From Natronococcus sp. CG52 (GTDB lineage: Archaea > Halobacteriota > Halobacteria > Halobacteriales > Natrialbaceae): a DNA stretch of 64,000 nt. The DNA lies in assembly GCF_023913515.1 (NCBI RefSeq), contig NZ_CP099391.1, forward strand, positions 2,790,001-2,854,000, written 5' to 3'. Both the position numbers and the translations under genes were made by a program. The notes beneath the pieces were generated by a model. It had not been told where the DNA came from. It searched no databases and worked only from the letters and a program-made list of their open reading frames with translations. Positions 24,013 through 33,054 of the stretch are shown here, piece by piece (the first letter of the stretch is position 1; the number at the start of each line of letters is the position of its first letter).

Positions 24013-24303
24013 ATGGCAGACCGACTGATGAAAGTCAACGCGTACACGACGCTCGATCTCGCCGACGCCGTCGCGAAGGGACACGACTTCGAAACCGAGT
24101 CGCTCGCCGTCGTCAACGCGACGGCGGACAGAGAAGAGCCGGACTACGTCCGACTCCAGTTCGAACTCGACAACATGACCGAGGACCACCTCCCCGCACA
24201 CATGGAGGAGATTCGGCTCACGCCCGACGAAGCGCGGTCGATCGCGACCGATCTCGAGAAACACGCCTCCCGCGTCGAGCAGGCGGACGGCGTTCGAGAG
24301 TAA
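24013..24303 (+). CDS. Small conserved haloarchaeal protein (DUF6360-like)
   Basis: The 96-residue acidic protein starts MADRLMKVNAYTTLDLADAV. Alternating strands and a C-terminal helix (LTPDEARSIATDLEKHASRV) resemble the haloarchaeal DUF6360 family, as far as I recall it. No catalytic residues are evident. The TATAAG box at 23977-23982 lies about 34 bp upstream and overlaps the ccdA stop codon, so the gene can be expressed independently. Confidence 0.7.
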   Translation: MADRLMKVNAYTTLDLADAVAKGHDFETESLAVVNATADREEPDYVRLQFELDNMTEDHLPAHMEEIRLTPDEARSIATDLEKHASRVEQADGVRE

Positions 24304-24316
24304 GCGCGGGCGGCGC

Positions 24317-24577
24317 TCACCGAAGCTCCTCGAGTTTGTCCTTCGCCTTGTCGACCGTCGAGTCGAACGTCTCCTCGAGTTCCTCGACGGAACGCTCGAC
24401 GTGGTAGACGCGTTCGCTCGGGACTCGCCGGACGACGTCGTTGCCGTCGTCGTCGGTCCCGTACTCGAACAGCCAGTGATCCTGGAAGTAGGCGATGTGG
24501 TCGTTGTCGACGGTGGCCTTTTCGATCTCGCCGGACGCCGTTTCGTAGACGATGGTCGCTCTACCGAGTTCAGCCAT
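24317..24577 (-). CDS. Small acidic haloarchaeal protein, unknown function
   Basis: The 86-residue product starts MAELGRATIVYETASGEIEK. The first 55 residues look like a small beta domain (VDNDHIAYFQDHWLFEYG) and the last 30 a coiled helix (VERSVEELEETFDSTVDKAK). An upstream in-frame ATG at 24682 would add 35 residues without coding character and was not used. It is convergent with the gene at 24013. No family was recognised. Confidence 0.68.
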   Translation of the reverse strand: MAELGRATIVYETASGEIEKATVDNDHIAYFQDHWLFEYGTDDDGNDVVRRVPSERVYHVERSVEELEETFDSTVDKAKDKLEELR

Positions 24578-24732
24578 ACCGTGTTCCACTGTGCGAAGCG
24601 GGGAAGACACTGTCCCGGCAGATGCAATCTTCGCCTCGGGGAGGAGTTCGGAGCGGGGCAAACCGCCAATGTACACGAACAATTGTCGTTGTTAGGCTTG
24701 CTCGGTATTACCGCTACGGTCCTATCGGTGGT

Positions 24733-25257
24733 ATGAATCTTGGACACATAGCTCGACTCGAAGACTTCGGCAAGCGATCGCTCGTAACCCACGCGATCAT
24801 GGCGCTCTCGTTCGCCGGTGCGATCGTCGCGGGGCTGTTCGTCGAGGGCGAACTGGGACTGGTCTCGTTCGTCGCCCTCCTCAACTTCACCGCTGGGGTG
24901 TGGGTCGCCCAGTCGATCCACTCGCTCGGTCACGGCTCGCGCGGTGGCGAGTACAACGGTATCCTGAGCGAAATCGTCGACTTCACCGATACGAAGAGCA
25001 GTTCCGGGCTCGACACCGGCCGGCTGGCTCGCCTGTTCACGCTGATCGCCGCCGTGACGGCAGTTTCGCTGCTGACGTCGGCTCAGGTCCTGGTGGGGCC
25101 GCTGTTCTCGATCGCCGTCGTCGCCGTCGGGAGCGTCGCGCTCGTGACCGCGATCGTCGGGTTCCTGATCGCCCTCGGGACGTCCTACGACGAGTCGATG
25201 CACCACTGGGAAACCGAGGTCGAGCGTCAGAGCGGTGCGCCCGGTGACCAGAAGTAG
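24733..25257 (+). CDS. Four-helix membrane protein, unknown function
   Basis: The 174-residue protein starts MNLGHIARLEDFGKRS. Four hydrophobic stretches lie at about 19-36, 40-58, 97-115 and 119-143. A loop holds HSLGHGSRGGEYNG, with paired His and Gly, and a tail holds YDESMHHWETEVER. The start was chosen because the upstream open frame reads through a promoter-like spacer. Nothing in its neighbours explains it, and it could be a small transporter or a membrane stabiliser. Confidence 0.68.
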   Translation: MNLGHIARLEDFGKRSLVTHAIMALSFAGAIVAGLFVEGELGLVSFVALLNFTAGVWVAQSIHSLGHGSRGGEYNGILSEIVDFTDTKSSSGLDTGRLARLFTLIAAVTAVSLLTSAQVLVGPLFSIAVVAVGSVALVTAIVGFLIALGTSYDESMHHWETEVERQSGAPGDQK

Positions 25258-25486
25258 CCCTTCGAATTCTCCTCACAGGGAACGCGGGTGCTCGACGCCG
25301 ACACAAGACCCTGCTACTCGTTTTCGGCCGAGTTAGAGCCAACACTCGACGCGCAAGCGTCCGATTCCGCGGTTGAACGGGGCTACTCAACGTCGTTCCG
25401 ATCTGGATCGTCCGCCCGGCGACGAATCGGTCGGCAAAGGCGGCGCCAGGCGCCGAGCCTATATACTCGTCGCCGGAAGCACGACT

Positions 25487-27271
25487 ATGCAGACGGCGCT
25501 CCGGGCCGACGGCTGGACGCGGATGGACGGCGTCGCGGTTCGCGGCCGCGCGTTCGAGGGCGAGAGACTGCTCGAGGGCTCCGCGCTCGCGTCCCGGTTC
25601 GCCGACGCTCGGGGCACCGACGAGCCGACCCTCGAGGCCGTCGCCTCCGTCGCGGCGACGCTCGAGGGCTTTTTCGCCGCCGCCGTCCGCGGTCCGGACG
25701 CGACGCATCTCGTCGCCGACGGCGCCCGCTCGATCCCGCTGTACTACGACACCCGGGGAACGGTCGTCGCCGATCAAGGGCAGATCGTCCGCGACGCGCT
25801 CGAGGCGAGTCACGATCCGATCACCGAGAGCGAATTTCTCCTCACGCGGTACGTGACGGGACCCGAAACGATCTGGTCGGGGGTCCGTTCGACCCAGCCC
25901 GGAGAAGTCGTCCGCGTCGGCAGTGAGGGCAGTACTCGCCGCACGTACCGCGACTACTGGCCGGCGAACTCGGCCGACCGGCGACCGGACGCGTCTCGAG
26001 CATCTCCGGGTCAGTCGCGAGCGCGGCTCGAGTCGGCTCTCGAGACGGCGCTCGATCGGCTCGAGCGCGTCGCCGGCGACCGCCCCGTCGTCGTCCCGCT
26101 CTCGGGCGGCTACGACTCCCGGCTGCTCGCGTCGGCGCTCGTCGAGCGCGGCCGCGAGGTGATCGGCTTCACGTTCGGTCGCTCCGGCCACCCCGACGTC
26201 GAAGCGAGCAGGGAGATCGCGGCCCGACTCGGAATCCGGTGGGAGTTCTGTGACTACGACGAGTCGACGTGGCGCGAGTGGTACCACGGACCGGCGGGAC
26301 GAGCGTACAGGCGGCGAGCGTTCGGCGGCGACGCCCTTCCCTTCCTCGCGGAGTGGCCCGCGGTCCGGCAACTGGTCGCCGAGGGGCGACTACCGACGGA
26401 CGCGCTGTACTGTCCCGGCCACACCGTCGCGACGCCGAGCGAGCGGCTTCCGCAGTTCGCCGGTGAGCGGGACGACGACGCGCCGTCCTCGAGCGTCGGC
26501 TGCGGACCGGCCGTCGACGCGGATGACGACGTCGACGATACGGACGACAGAGAACGGGTCGAGCCGTCGCTCGAGGCCCTGACCGACTACGTCCTCGAGC
26601 GCCACTACGCGCTGTGGGACTGGGACGACGCAACGTTCGAACGGGCGGCCCGCGAGCGTATTCGGCGGGGGCTGCTCGGCGACCGCGATCCCGGCGCGGT
26701 GACCGATCCGGAGAGCGCGGCCGCGGCCTACGAGCGCTGGGAATGGCGCGGACGGATGGCGACGTTCACGAACGGCGACCTCCGGGCGTACGAGGACGCG
26801 GGCCTCGACTGGTGGCTCCCGCTGTGGGACCCCGCGTACGTCCGCGCCTGGGAGCGAGTACCGCTCGAGCAGCGGCGAGGGAAGGGACTGCACGCGGATC
26901 TCGCGCTCGAGTACTACCGTCGCGCGGCGGACGTCCCTCGGGACAGGGTCGGGGTGACGGACCGATCGCTCTCGCCGATCGATCGCCACCTCGCGCTGGT
27001 TCGCTACACACCGACTCGGCAGTTCACCGAGCGAGGCGGGGACTGGGAGCCGCCGTTTCTCGCGCCGCGGTCGGCCTGGAGCGAACCGGGAAGTCATCCC
27101 CTGTCGTGGTACGAGATCCTCGACGACGACCTGCTCGATCGACTGCCGCCGTTCCGGAACCTCTACGCGCTGCGAACGCTGGCCGCGACGGGCCGCCTCG
27201 GGATCGCGGACCCGACGGGGCCGGTTCCGGACGGTTCGACCCTCGAGCTACCGATCGAGGACCGCGACTGA
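25487..27271 (+). CDS. Asparagine-synthetase-like protein lacking the glutaminase Cys
   Basis: The 594-residue protein starts MQTALRADGWTRMDG. Residues 1-160 resemble a degenerate class II glutaminase domain (LEGFFAAAVRGPD, DGARSIPLYYD) but have no Cys at position 2, so glutamine hydrolysis is unlikely. From about 200 an ATP-pyrophosphatase domain has the PP-loop PLSGGYDSRLLASAL, with FTFGRSGHPDVEASREIA downstream. An acidic linker separates two parts near 325-355. TATATA at 25460-25465 lies 27 bp before the ATG and decides the start. It may adenylate a carboxylate other than aspartate. Substrate unknown. Confidence 0.83.
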   Translation: MQTALRADGWTRMDGVAVRGRAFEGERLLEGSALASRFADARGTDEPTLEAVASVAATLEGFFAAAVRGPDATHLVADGARSIPLYYDTRGTVVADQGQIVRDALEASHDPITESEFLLTRYVTGPETIWSGVRSTQPGEVVRVGSEGSTRRTYRDYWPANSADRRPDASRASPGQSRARLESALETALDRLERVAGDRPVVVPLSGGYDSRLLASALVERGREVIGFTFGRSGHPDVEASREIAARLGIRWEFCDYDESTWREWYHGPAGRAYRRRAFGGDALPFLAEWPAVRQLVAEGRLPTDALYCPGHTVATPSERLPQFAGERDDDAPSSSVGCGPAVDADDDVDDTDDRERVEPSLEALTDYVLERHYALWDWDDATFERAARERIRRGLLGDRDPGAVTDPESAAAAYERWEWRGRMATFTNGDLRAYEDAGLDWWLPLWDPAYVRAWERVPLEQRRGKGLHADLALEYYRRAADVPRDRVGVTDRSLSPIDRHLALVRYTPTRQFTERGGDWEPPFLAPRSAWSEPGSHPLSWYEILDDDLLDRLPPFRNLYALRTLAATGRLGIADPTGPVPDGSTLELPIEDRD

Positions 27272-27322
27272 GCCCGATCGAAAACGCGGCCCTTACGTAC
27301 CACCGGTTGTGACCACTGGGTA

Positions 27323-28414
27323 ATGAGACGGCGAAAGTTTCTCACGTCGGGTGCAGCGGTCGCCGGAGTCGGTCTGGCTGGATGTATCTCTCGGGAAGGG
27401 GAGAACGGCGGAACGACGGGCTCTACCGACGACGAGGACGACATCCTCAAAGTCGCGACCTACAACTCGTTCGTCGACGCGCCGAGCGACAGTCCGGGCG
27501 AGTGGATCGCCGACGAGTTCGCCGAGCGCTACGACGTCGAATTCGAGTGGCAGACGCCCGAGCAGGAGCTGAATCACTACATCGAGCGCCACAACGAGGG
27601 CGCCGAGATCGAACCCGAACTCTACCTGGGGCTCAGTCCTCACGAACTCGTCCGCGCGGACCGGGAAGTCGAGGACGGTCCCCTCTTCGCCGAGACGGAC
27701 GAGGACGCACTCGAGAACGTCGCCGACGTCGAGGAGGAATACTACTTCGATCCGCACGACCGGGTGATCCCGACGTACAGTAGCTACTGTGCGATCGTCT
27801 ACGACGGTCGGAACGTCGACACCCCCGAGACGTTCGAGGATCTCCTCGGTCCCGAGTACGAGGGCGAAATCGGCGTCTCGAACCCCCAGCGCGGGACGAC
27901 CGGGCTGTTGTTCCTGCTGTGGACGATCGACCGGTTCGGCGAGGACGGCTACCTCGAGTACTGGGAGAAGCTGATGGACAACGACGCGCGCGTCCTCGAC
28001 TCCTGGAGCGACGTGTACGCGCAGTTCGAAGAGGACGAGATTCCGGTCGTCGTCTCCTACTCGAACGACCGCGTCTACGCCGATCGCTTCGACAACGACC
28101 TCGAGAAACACCAGGTGTCGTTGCTGAACGACCAGGCCTACGCCAACGTCTCCGGCATGGTCCGCTTCGCCGACGGGACCGACAACGAACTGGCCAACCA
28201 GTTTATAGACTTCGTCCTCGACCCCGAGGTGCAGGCGGTGATCGCCGAACGGAACGTCACCGGGCCGGTCAACGAGAAGACGGAGCTCCCCGAGGTGTAC
28301 GAGGAGCACGCCAAGGTGCCCGACGACACCCCGTTCTTCGACTACGAGGACCTCGACGCCAATCTGAGCGGGTGGCTCGACGAGTGGGAGCAGACGGTCG
28401 CCGGTAACTACTGA
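27323..28414 (+). CDS. Thiamine ABC transporter substrate-binding lipoprotein
   Basis: The 363-residue protein has a Tat/lipobox signal (MRRRKFLTSGAAVAGVGLAGC). The mature part is a periplasmic-binding protein of the thiamine/iron class: LKVATYNSFVDAP near the N-terminus, then VIPTYSSYCAIVYD, LLGPEYEGEIGVSNPQRGTT and VVVSYSNDRVYAD. Sequence and the neighbouring MTH1187-type thiamine-binding protein, permease and ATPase point to thiamine rather than iron. CCTTACGTA at 27291-27299 is a TATA candidate 27 bp before the ATG. Confidence 0.88.
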   Translation: MRRRKFLTSGAAVAGVGLAGCISREGENGGTTGSTDDEDDILKVATYNSFVDAPSDSPGEWIADEFAERYDVEFEWQTPEQELNHYIERHNEGAEIEPELYLGLSPHELVRADREVEDGPLFAETDEDALENVADVEEEYYFDPHDRVIPTYSSYCAIVYDGRNVDTPETFEDLLGPEYEGEIGVSNPQRGTTGLLFLLWTIDRFGEDGYLEYWEKLMDNDARVLDSWSDVYAQFEEDEIPVVVSYSNDRVYADRFDNDLEKHQVSLLNDQAYANVSGMVRFADGTDNELANQFIDFVLDPEVQAVIAERNVTGPVNEKTELPEVYEEHAKVPDDTPFFDYEDLDANLSGWLDEWEQTVAGNY

Positions 28415-28499
28415 GTCCCGATCGACCAGTGCATTCGATCGACGCGAACGGACGGATCGCCACCGCGGGCCAGCAGGCGACCGGAGCGGCGTCTACGTT

Positions 28500-28814
28500 T
28501 CACTCGCGGTCGCTTCGGGCCTCGCGGCCGAGTTCCGTCTCGACGGCGTCGACCTTGTCGCTCGCGGACATCGACTTCTCGCGCTTGTCGTCGACCTGGA
28601 CGAGCGTCTGTACCTCGCCGGCGTCGACGGCCCGGTGGGCGGCGGCGCACGCCGCGAACAGTTCCTCGACGTCGTCGGCCTCGAGGGTCGTCGCCATGGG
28701 CGACGTCTCGTACTCGACGTCGTACTCTTCGAGGGCCTCGACGGCGGCCGCGACGTCCGCCGTGACGTCCTCTCCGGTGATCGGCGTCACGCGAAGGAGT
28801 GCAAAGACGGTCAT
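28500..28814 (-). CDS. MTH1187/YqgV-type thiamine-binding protein
   Basis: The 104-residue protein starts MTVFALLRVTPITGEDVT. The ferredoxin-like strand order, the conserved YETSPMATTLEADDVEELF segment and VQTLVQVDDKRE match the MTH1187/YkoF-like cytoplasmic thiamine-binding family. It is transcribed opposite to the surrounding thiamine ABC genes. CTCTATCC (complement of 28838-28845) lies 28 bp before the ATG, indicating a leaderless mRNA. It may buffer thiamine or a pyrimidine precursor. Confidence 0.87.
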   Translation of the reverse strand: MTVFALLRVTPITGEDVTADVAAAVEALEEYDVEYETSPMATTLEADDVEELFAACAAAHRAVDAGEVQTLVQVDDKREKSMSASDKVDAVETELGREARSDRE

Positions 28815-28934
28815 AGCCGTCCGTTCCCGCGGTCGCCGGATAGAGATTTCGATCGGCGGTACCACCGGGTGGTCCGGCGTCGATAGGAGCCGACGAACGG
28901 CGGCGAGAACGGCCTCGAGAACCGGAGTGGTCCC

Positions 28935-30839
28935 GTGACCGATCGGAATTCCGCACGCGAGCGGGACGGTCCACGAACCGACGGCGGGGCGACAGCGCCG
29001 GTCGGCACTCCCGACCCCGCGTCAGGGGAGTCCGCTCCGACGAGTGAGCCGTCGGATCGACGGCGTGCGCGCGGCATCCGGAACCGCCTCGAGCGGCGAG
29101 CTATCGCGCTGTTCGGCCTCGGAACGCTTGTCCTGCTGCTCGTGCTGTTCTACTACCCCGTGGCGACGGTGTTCGTCGAGGCGATCGTCGTCGAAGGCGC
29201 AATCACGCTCGCCGTCTTCGTCGACCTCCTGCGCGATCCGTTCTACTTCGGCGACCTCGCGCGGCTGTTCGCCGGGGAGTCGCCGCTGGCCGTCGCCGGG
29301 GATCTGCTCTCTGCCGACCGACGGCTCGGCGTCGTCGGTTTCACGGCCTATCAGGCGGCGCTCTCGAGTCTGCTCAGCGTCGCGCTGGGCGTCCCCGCCG
29401 CCTACGTGCTCGCACGCTACGAGTTCCGCGGACGGCAGACCCTCCGCTCGCTGACGGTGCTGCCGTTCGTCCTGCCGTCGATCATGGTCGCCGTCGGCTT
29501 CGTCGCGACGTTCGGGCAGAGCGGCACGCTAAACCGGGCACTGGGACTCGTCGGGCTCGGACCCGTAGAGATCATGTACTCGCTCGAGGCGGTCCTGATC
29601 GCCCACGCCTTCTACAACGCGCCGCTGGTGGCGCGGGTGACGACCGCCGCCTGGGAGTCGGTCGACGCGAGCGCGATCGAGACCGCTCGCAGCCTCGGCG
29701 CGAGCCCGTTCCGGGCGTTCCGGGACGTCGTCGCTCCGCAGCTGTACCCCGCCGTGTTGATGGGTGCCGCCTTGACGTTCGTCTTCACGTTCGGCACCTT
29801 CCCGATCGTGCTGGCGCTCGGCGGATTCAACCTGGCGACGGTCGAGGTGTTCGTCTACCGGCTGGTCCAGGACTTGAACTACACCGAGGCGGCCGCGCTG
29901 GCGATCGTCGAACTCGTCGTCTCGTTGGGTGTCCTCTACGGCTATCTGCGCTACGAGGCGAACCACGTCGTCCGTTCGCGCGGCGTCCGGCCGCTGGCTC
30001 GTCGACCCCTTTCGCCGCCGTCGTTCTCGCTTCGCGAGTTGGTTCCGCGAGCGGGGATCGCGGTCTACGCGGCGATCGCGCTCGTCGTCTTCGTCTCGCC
30101 GATCGTCAGCATGCTCTACGCGAGCGTCTCCGGGCCGAACGGCCTCACCCTCGATCACTACCGGTTCCTGCTCAAGCGCCAGCAGACCGCGGCCGCGTTC
30201 CAGGTTCGACCCTGGCCCGCTATCAGGAACTCTCTCGTCTTCGCCGCCGGCGCGCTCGCGCTCGCCCTGCCGATGGGCGTCGTCGTCTCGGTGCTGACGA
30301 CCAGACGGTATCGCGGCCGAAAGCTCGTCGACGCCGTCGCGATGGCGCCGCTCGCGGTATCGGGAATCATCGTCGGTATCGGACTCCTTCGCGGTCCCGT
30401 CTTCGGGATCGAGATTTCGGGCTGGCGGTTCACGATGGGCGGGTCGATCGCCATCGTCGCGGCCCACGCGGTGTCGTGTTACCCGTTCGTCGTCCGCACC
30501 GTGGCGCCGGGACTCGAGTCGGTCGACGGCTCGCTCGTCGAATCCGCTCGCGCGCTCGGCGCCTCTCGAGCGCGGGCGCTAATCGACGTCGAGTTGCCGC
30601 TGGTCTGGCCGGGCGTCGTCGCCGGCGCGGCGTTCGTCGTCGCCATCTCCATGGGAGAGTTCTCCTCGACGGTCATCCTCGCGACGGGAACCGACCAGTA
30701 CACGATGCCGATCGCGATCGAACGCTTCATCGGTCGTCGGCTCGGACCCGCGACCGCAATGGGCGTCGTCCTGCTCGTCGTCACGAGCGTCAGTTTCGTG
30801 ATTATCGACCGACTCGGGGGTGAGAGCTTTGGCATCTGA
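28935..30839 (+). CDS. Thiamine ABC transporter permease (two fused ThiP halves)
   Basis: The 634-residue permease has twelve predicted TM helices in two homologous halves. The EAA loops are SAIETARSLGASPFRAFRD near residue 253 and SLVESARALGASRARALID near 535, as in ThiP and FbpB. Residues 1-50 are a disordered acidic extension after the GTG start. The next gene overlaps it by 20 bp. No TATA box is evident just upstream, so it may be expressed from a promoter inside the divergent gene or by read-through from the binding-protein gene. Confidence 0.88.
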   Translation: MTDRNSARERDGPRTDGGATAPVGTPDPASGESAPTSEPSDRRRARGIRNRLERRAIALFGLGTLVLLLVLFYYPVATVFVEAIVVEGAITLAVFVDLLRDPFYFGDLARLFAGESPLAVAGDLLSADRRLGVVGFTAYQAALSSLLSVALGVPAAYVLARYEFRGRQTLRSLTVLPFVLPSIMVAVGFVATFGQSGTLNRALGLVGLGPVEIMYSLEAVLIAHAFYNAPLVARVTTAAWESVDASAIETARSLGASPFRAFRDVVAPQLYPAVLMGAALTFVFTFGTFPIVLALGGFNLATVEVFVYRLVQDLNYTEAAALAIVELVVSLGVLYGYLRYEANHVVRSRGVRPLARRPLSPPSFSLRELVPRAGIAVYAAIALVVFVSPIVSMLYASVSGPNGLTLDHYRFLLKRQQTAAAFQVRPWPAIRNSLVFAAGALALALPMGVVVSVLTTRRYRGRKLVDAVAMAPLAVSGIIVGIGLLRGPVFGIEISGWRFTMGGSIAIVAAHAVSCYPFVVRTVAPGLESVDGSLVESARALGASRARALIDVELPLVWPGVVAGAAFVVAISMGEFSSTVILATGTDQYTMPIAIERFIGRRLGPATAMGVVLLVVTSVSFVIIDRLGGESFGI

Positions 30840-31971
30840 GGAGCCCGAACGCTCGAACGCGTTCGAACGGTCGGCTCGCAGTACGGACGCCGTCTCGGAC
30901 GACCTCGAGGATCGACCGGTCGCGCTCGAACTCGAGTCGGTCGCGAAGCGCTACGCCGAGACGACCGCCGTCGACGACCTCTCGCTGTCGGTTCGCGAAG
31001 GCGAGTTCTTCACGCTGGTCGGCCCCTCCGGCTGCGGCAAGACGACGACGCTGCGGCTGATCGCCGGCTTCGAGTCGCCGACGGACGGCGTCGTCCGGTT
31101 CGGCGGCGAGGACGTCACCGGGGTTCCACCCGAAGAACGGAACGTCGGCGTCGTCTTCCAGAACTACGCGCTCTTTCCGCACATGACCGTCGGCGAGAAC
31201 GTGGGCTACGGGCTCAACTTCGCCGAGTCGCCGGGCGACGTCTCGGACGACGAGCGGGTCCGAGAGCTGCTCGAGTTGGTCGACCTCGAGGGGATGGCCG
31301 GGCGCGAGCCGGACCAGCTCTCGGGCGGCCAGCAACAACGGGTGGCGATCGCCCGCGCGCTCGCACCAGGTCCCGACGTCCTCCTGCTCGACGAGCCGAT
31401 GAGCGCGCTGGACGCCCGGCTCCGCGAGCGGCTGCGCGTCCAGGTGAACGAGATCCAGAAGGAGCTGGGGATCACGACGGTCTACGTCACGCACGATCAG
31501 GAGGAGGCCCTCGCGGTTTCGGATCGCGTCGCGGTGATGCGAGACGGGACGCCCGAACAGGTCGCGAAGCCTCGAGAGATCTACCGGCGGCCCGAGACGC
31601 GGTTCGTCGCGGAGTTCGTCGGCGATAACAACGTCTTCGCCGGAACCGCGGTCTCAGTGGACGACTCCGGGGAACGAACGCTCGCGACGGTCGACGCCGG
31701 AGCGGAGACGTTTACCGTGAACGTTACCGAGCGAGAGGTCGCCTCTGGCGACGAGATCACCTTCTGTGTCAGGCCCGAGAATCTGCGGATCGGAGCCGGC
31801 GTGAACGCGACGATGGCGACCGTCGCCAGCGCGGAATTCCTCGGAGAGACGACGCGAGTCCATCTCGAGTGGCAGGGTCGAGAACTCCTCGTGCGAACGC
31901 GCGATCCGTTATCGGGCGAAGTCGTCGTCGGGTTCGATCCCGACAGTGCGCACATCGTCAGGGTCGACTGA
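30820..31971 (+). CDS. Thiamine ABC transporter ATPase
   Basis: The 383-residue ATPase has Walker [10 protein letters not shown] near residue 68, Q-loop [11 protein letters not shown], signature [15 protein letters not shown], Walker B VLLLDEP and the switch His in [11 protein letters not shown]-terminal TOBE domain (about 275-380) marks the importer class of CUT1/iron/thiamine ATPases. The first 35 residues are a low-complexity extension. GTG at 30820 overlaps the permease; TTG at 30829 with GGGGTGA just before it is an equally good start. Confidence 0.88.
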   Translation: MRALASEEPERSNAFERSARSTDAVSDDLEDRPVALELESVAKRYAETTAVDDLSLSVREGEFFTLVGPSGCGKTTTLRLIAGFESPTDGVVRFGGEDVTGVPPEERNVGVVFQNYALFPHMTVGENVGYGLNFAESPGDVSDDERVRELLELVDLEGMAGREPDQLSGGQQQRVAIARALAPGPDVLLLDEPMSALDARLRERLRVQVNEIQKELGITTVYVTHDQEEALAVSDRVAVMRDGTPEQVAKPREIYRRPETRFVAEFVGDNNVFAGTAVSVDDSGERTLATVDAGAETFTVNVTEREVASGDEITFCVRPENLRIGAGVNATMATVASAEFLGETTRVHLEWQGRELLVRTRDPLSGEVVVGFDPDSAHIVRVD

Positions 31972-32236
31972 ACCGCGTGACCGTTTGTCTCAGATCGGAT
32001 TGAGACTGTTCCAAACCGATGGAAACGGCGTTACGTGTAGATCAAGCGGGTAACGGAGCGGCAATCGAGTTCACTGATTGCTGTCAAAAACAGCTCGTTG
32101 AGTACAGAGGATGGATTCAGTACTCGTGACGACGTCGAAGCCGCCGGCCAGAGCACGCTGAACGGGTGGGCTGCATCTTGCTCAGATGCAACCGCTCGAC
32201 TCAGTGGACTGTATGCCGAGGGCTCAATGACTAGGT

Positions 32237-32572
32237 TCAAAGCCAATCGGCGGGGAGTTCGTCGGTGTGGTCGCGCATCAACTGTAATAGCGCCCGGATC
32301 TCGTCGAATCGTGGCCCTTTCCGGACTTCGTTCGTTTCCCGGTCCCAGATGATGAATCCCGCGTCCTCAAGCTTCGGCAAGTGCCTGTGAACCATCTGGA
32401 TCTTGAGGTTTTCGAGATCTTCATCCTCGACGTGGATGTCGGGAGGGATCCGTGCGTCGTTTTGGGGAGTGTGGTCCAGCAAGGAAATGAGCAATCTTCG
32501 ACGGTACTTGTTCGCCAGGATATCCAGATATCTATCCAATGACCCTGGTCCGTGAGTGGTTTCCTCGATCAT
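32237..32572 (-). CDS. Haloarchaeal winged-helix protein (DUF7344-type HTH)
   Basis: The 111-residue protein has LDRYLDILANKYRRRLLISL near residue 12 and VHRHLPKLEDAGFIIWDRET near 62, a winged helix of the DUF7344 type common in haloarchaea. It is the second gene of a two-gene unit: its ATG overlaps the stop of the upstream HTH gene (ATGA on the minus strand at 32569-32572). It lies at the edge of a region with lower GC than its surroundings. The target is unknown. Confidence 0.75.
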   Translation of the reverse strand: MIEETTHGPGSLDRYLDILANKYRRRLLISLLDHTPQNDARIPPDIHVEDEDLENLKIQMVHRHLPKLEDAGFIIWDRETNEVRKGPRFDEIRALLQLMRDHTDELPADWL

Positions 32573-32892
32573 GCTTTGGACTGCCCACCCTTGTGAGTAG
32601 GAGTCCTCGGACCGCTCTTGGTCCGAGGCGGCTCGACAGCTACTCCTGCGGCGTACTCGATGAGGTCATCCACGCTGATCGAAGTATCTTGCTGAAGAAG
32701 GTACTCCAGTATTCGCCGGTTGTGCTGCTGGCTCAGCCCACTGAGCATCTCGGATAACGACGCTGGTTCGGCTGAAGTGTGTGCTGGCTGTGCGTCGTTT
32801 CGTGGATTTCTACCGTCCATATCGGAGGTCACAGTCACAACTGGAGTTGCGTGGGAAAGAATCGCTTCACGGAGATATGAGAGGTCGTTCAC
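32569..32892 (-). CDS. Short HTH-like protein preceding the DUF7344 gene
   Basis: The 107-residue frame begins GTG at 32892; an ATG at 32820 giving MDGRNPRNDAQ is also plausible. LSEMLSGLSQQHNRRILEYL followed by VDDLIEYAAG looks like the first helices of a DUF7344 winged helix, but the recognition helix and wing are replaced by a basic Pro/Thr/Lys tail. It may be a truncated paralogue of its neighbour. The two overlap by ATGA. Confidence 0.55.
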   Translation of the reverse strand: MNDLSYLREAILSHATPVVTVTSDMDGRNPRNDAQPAHTSAEPASLSEMLSGLSQQHNRRILEYLLQQDTSISVDDLIEYAAGVAVEPPRTKSGPRTPTHKGGQSKA

Positions 32893-33054
32893 GTCTAGCT
32901 CGCAACATTGCGGTTTTCTCAGCGAATCTGGTCACCGGCGACCCTCAGAACCGGTCCAAGAAATACGCTAAAACGTGACTCCGTGAGAAATACGTGTACA
33001 CCTGAGTATCTGGATGGGAAATCGAATATACGCAATAATGGGATGCAACCACGA

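Noticed and set aside
27272-27322. TPP riboswitch before the thiamine transporter
   Set aside because: The spacer is only about 50 bp and holds a TATA-like box 27 bp before the start; no THI-box core is seen.
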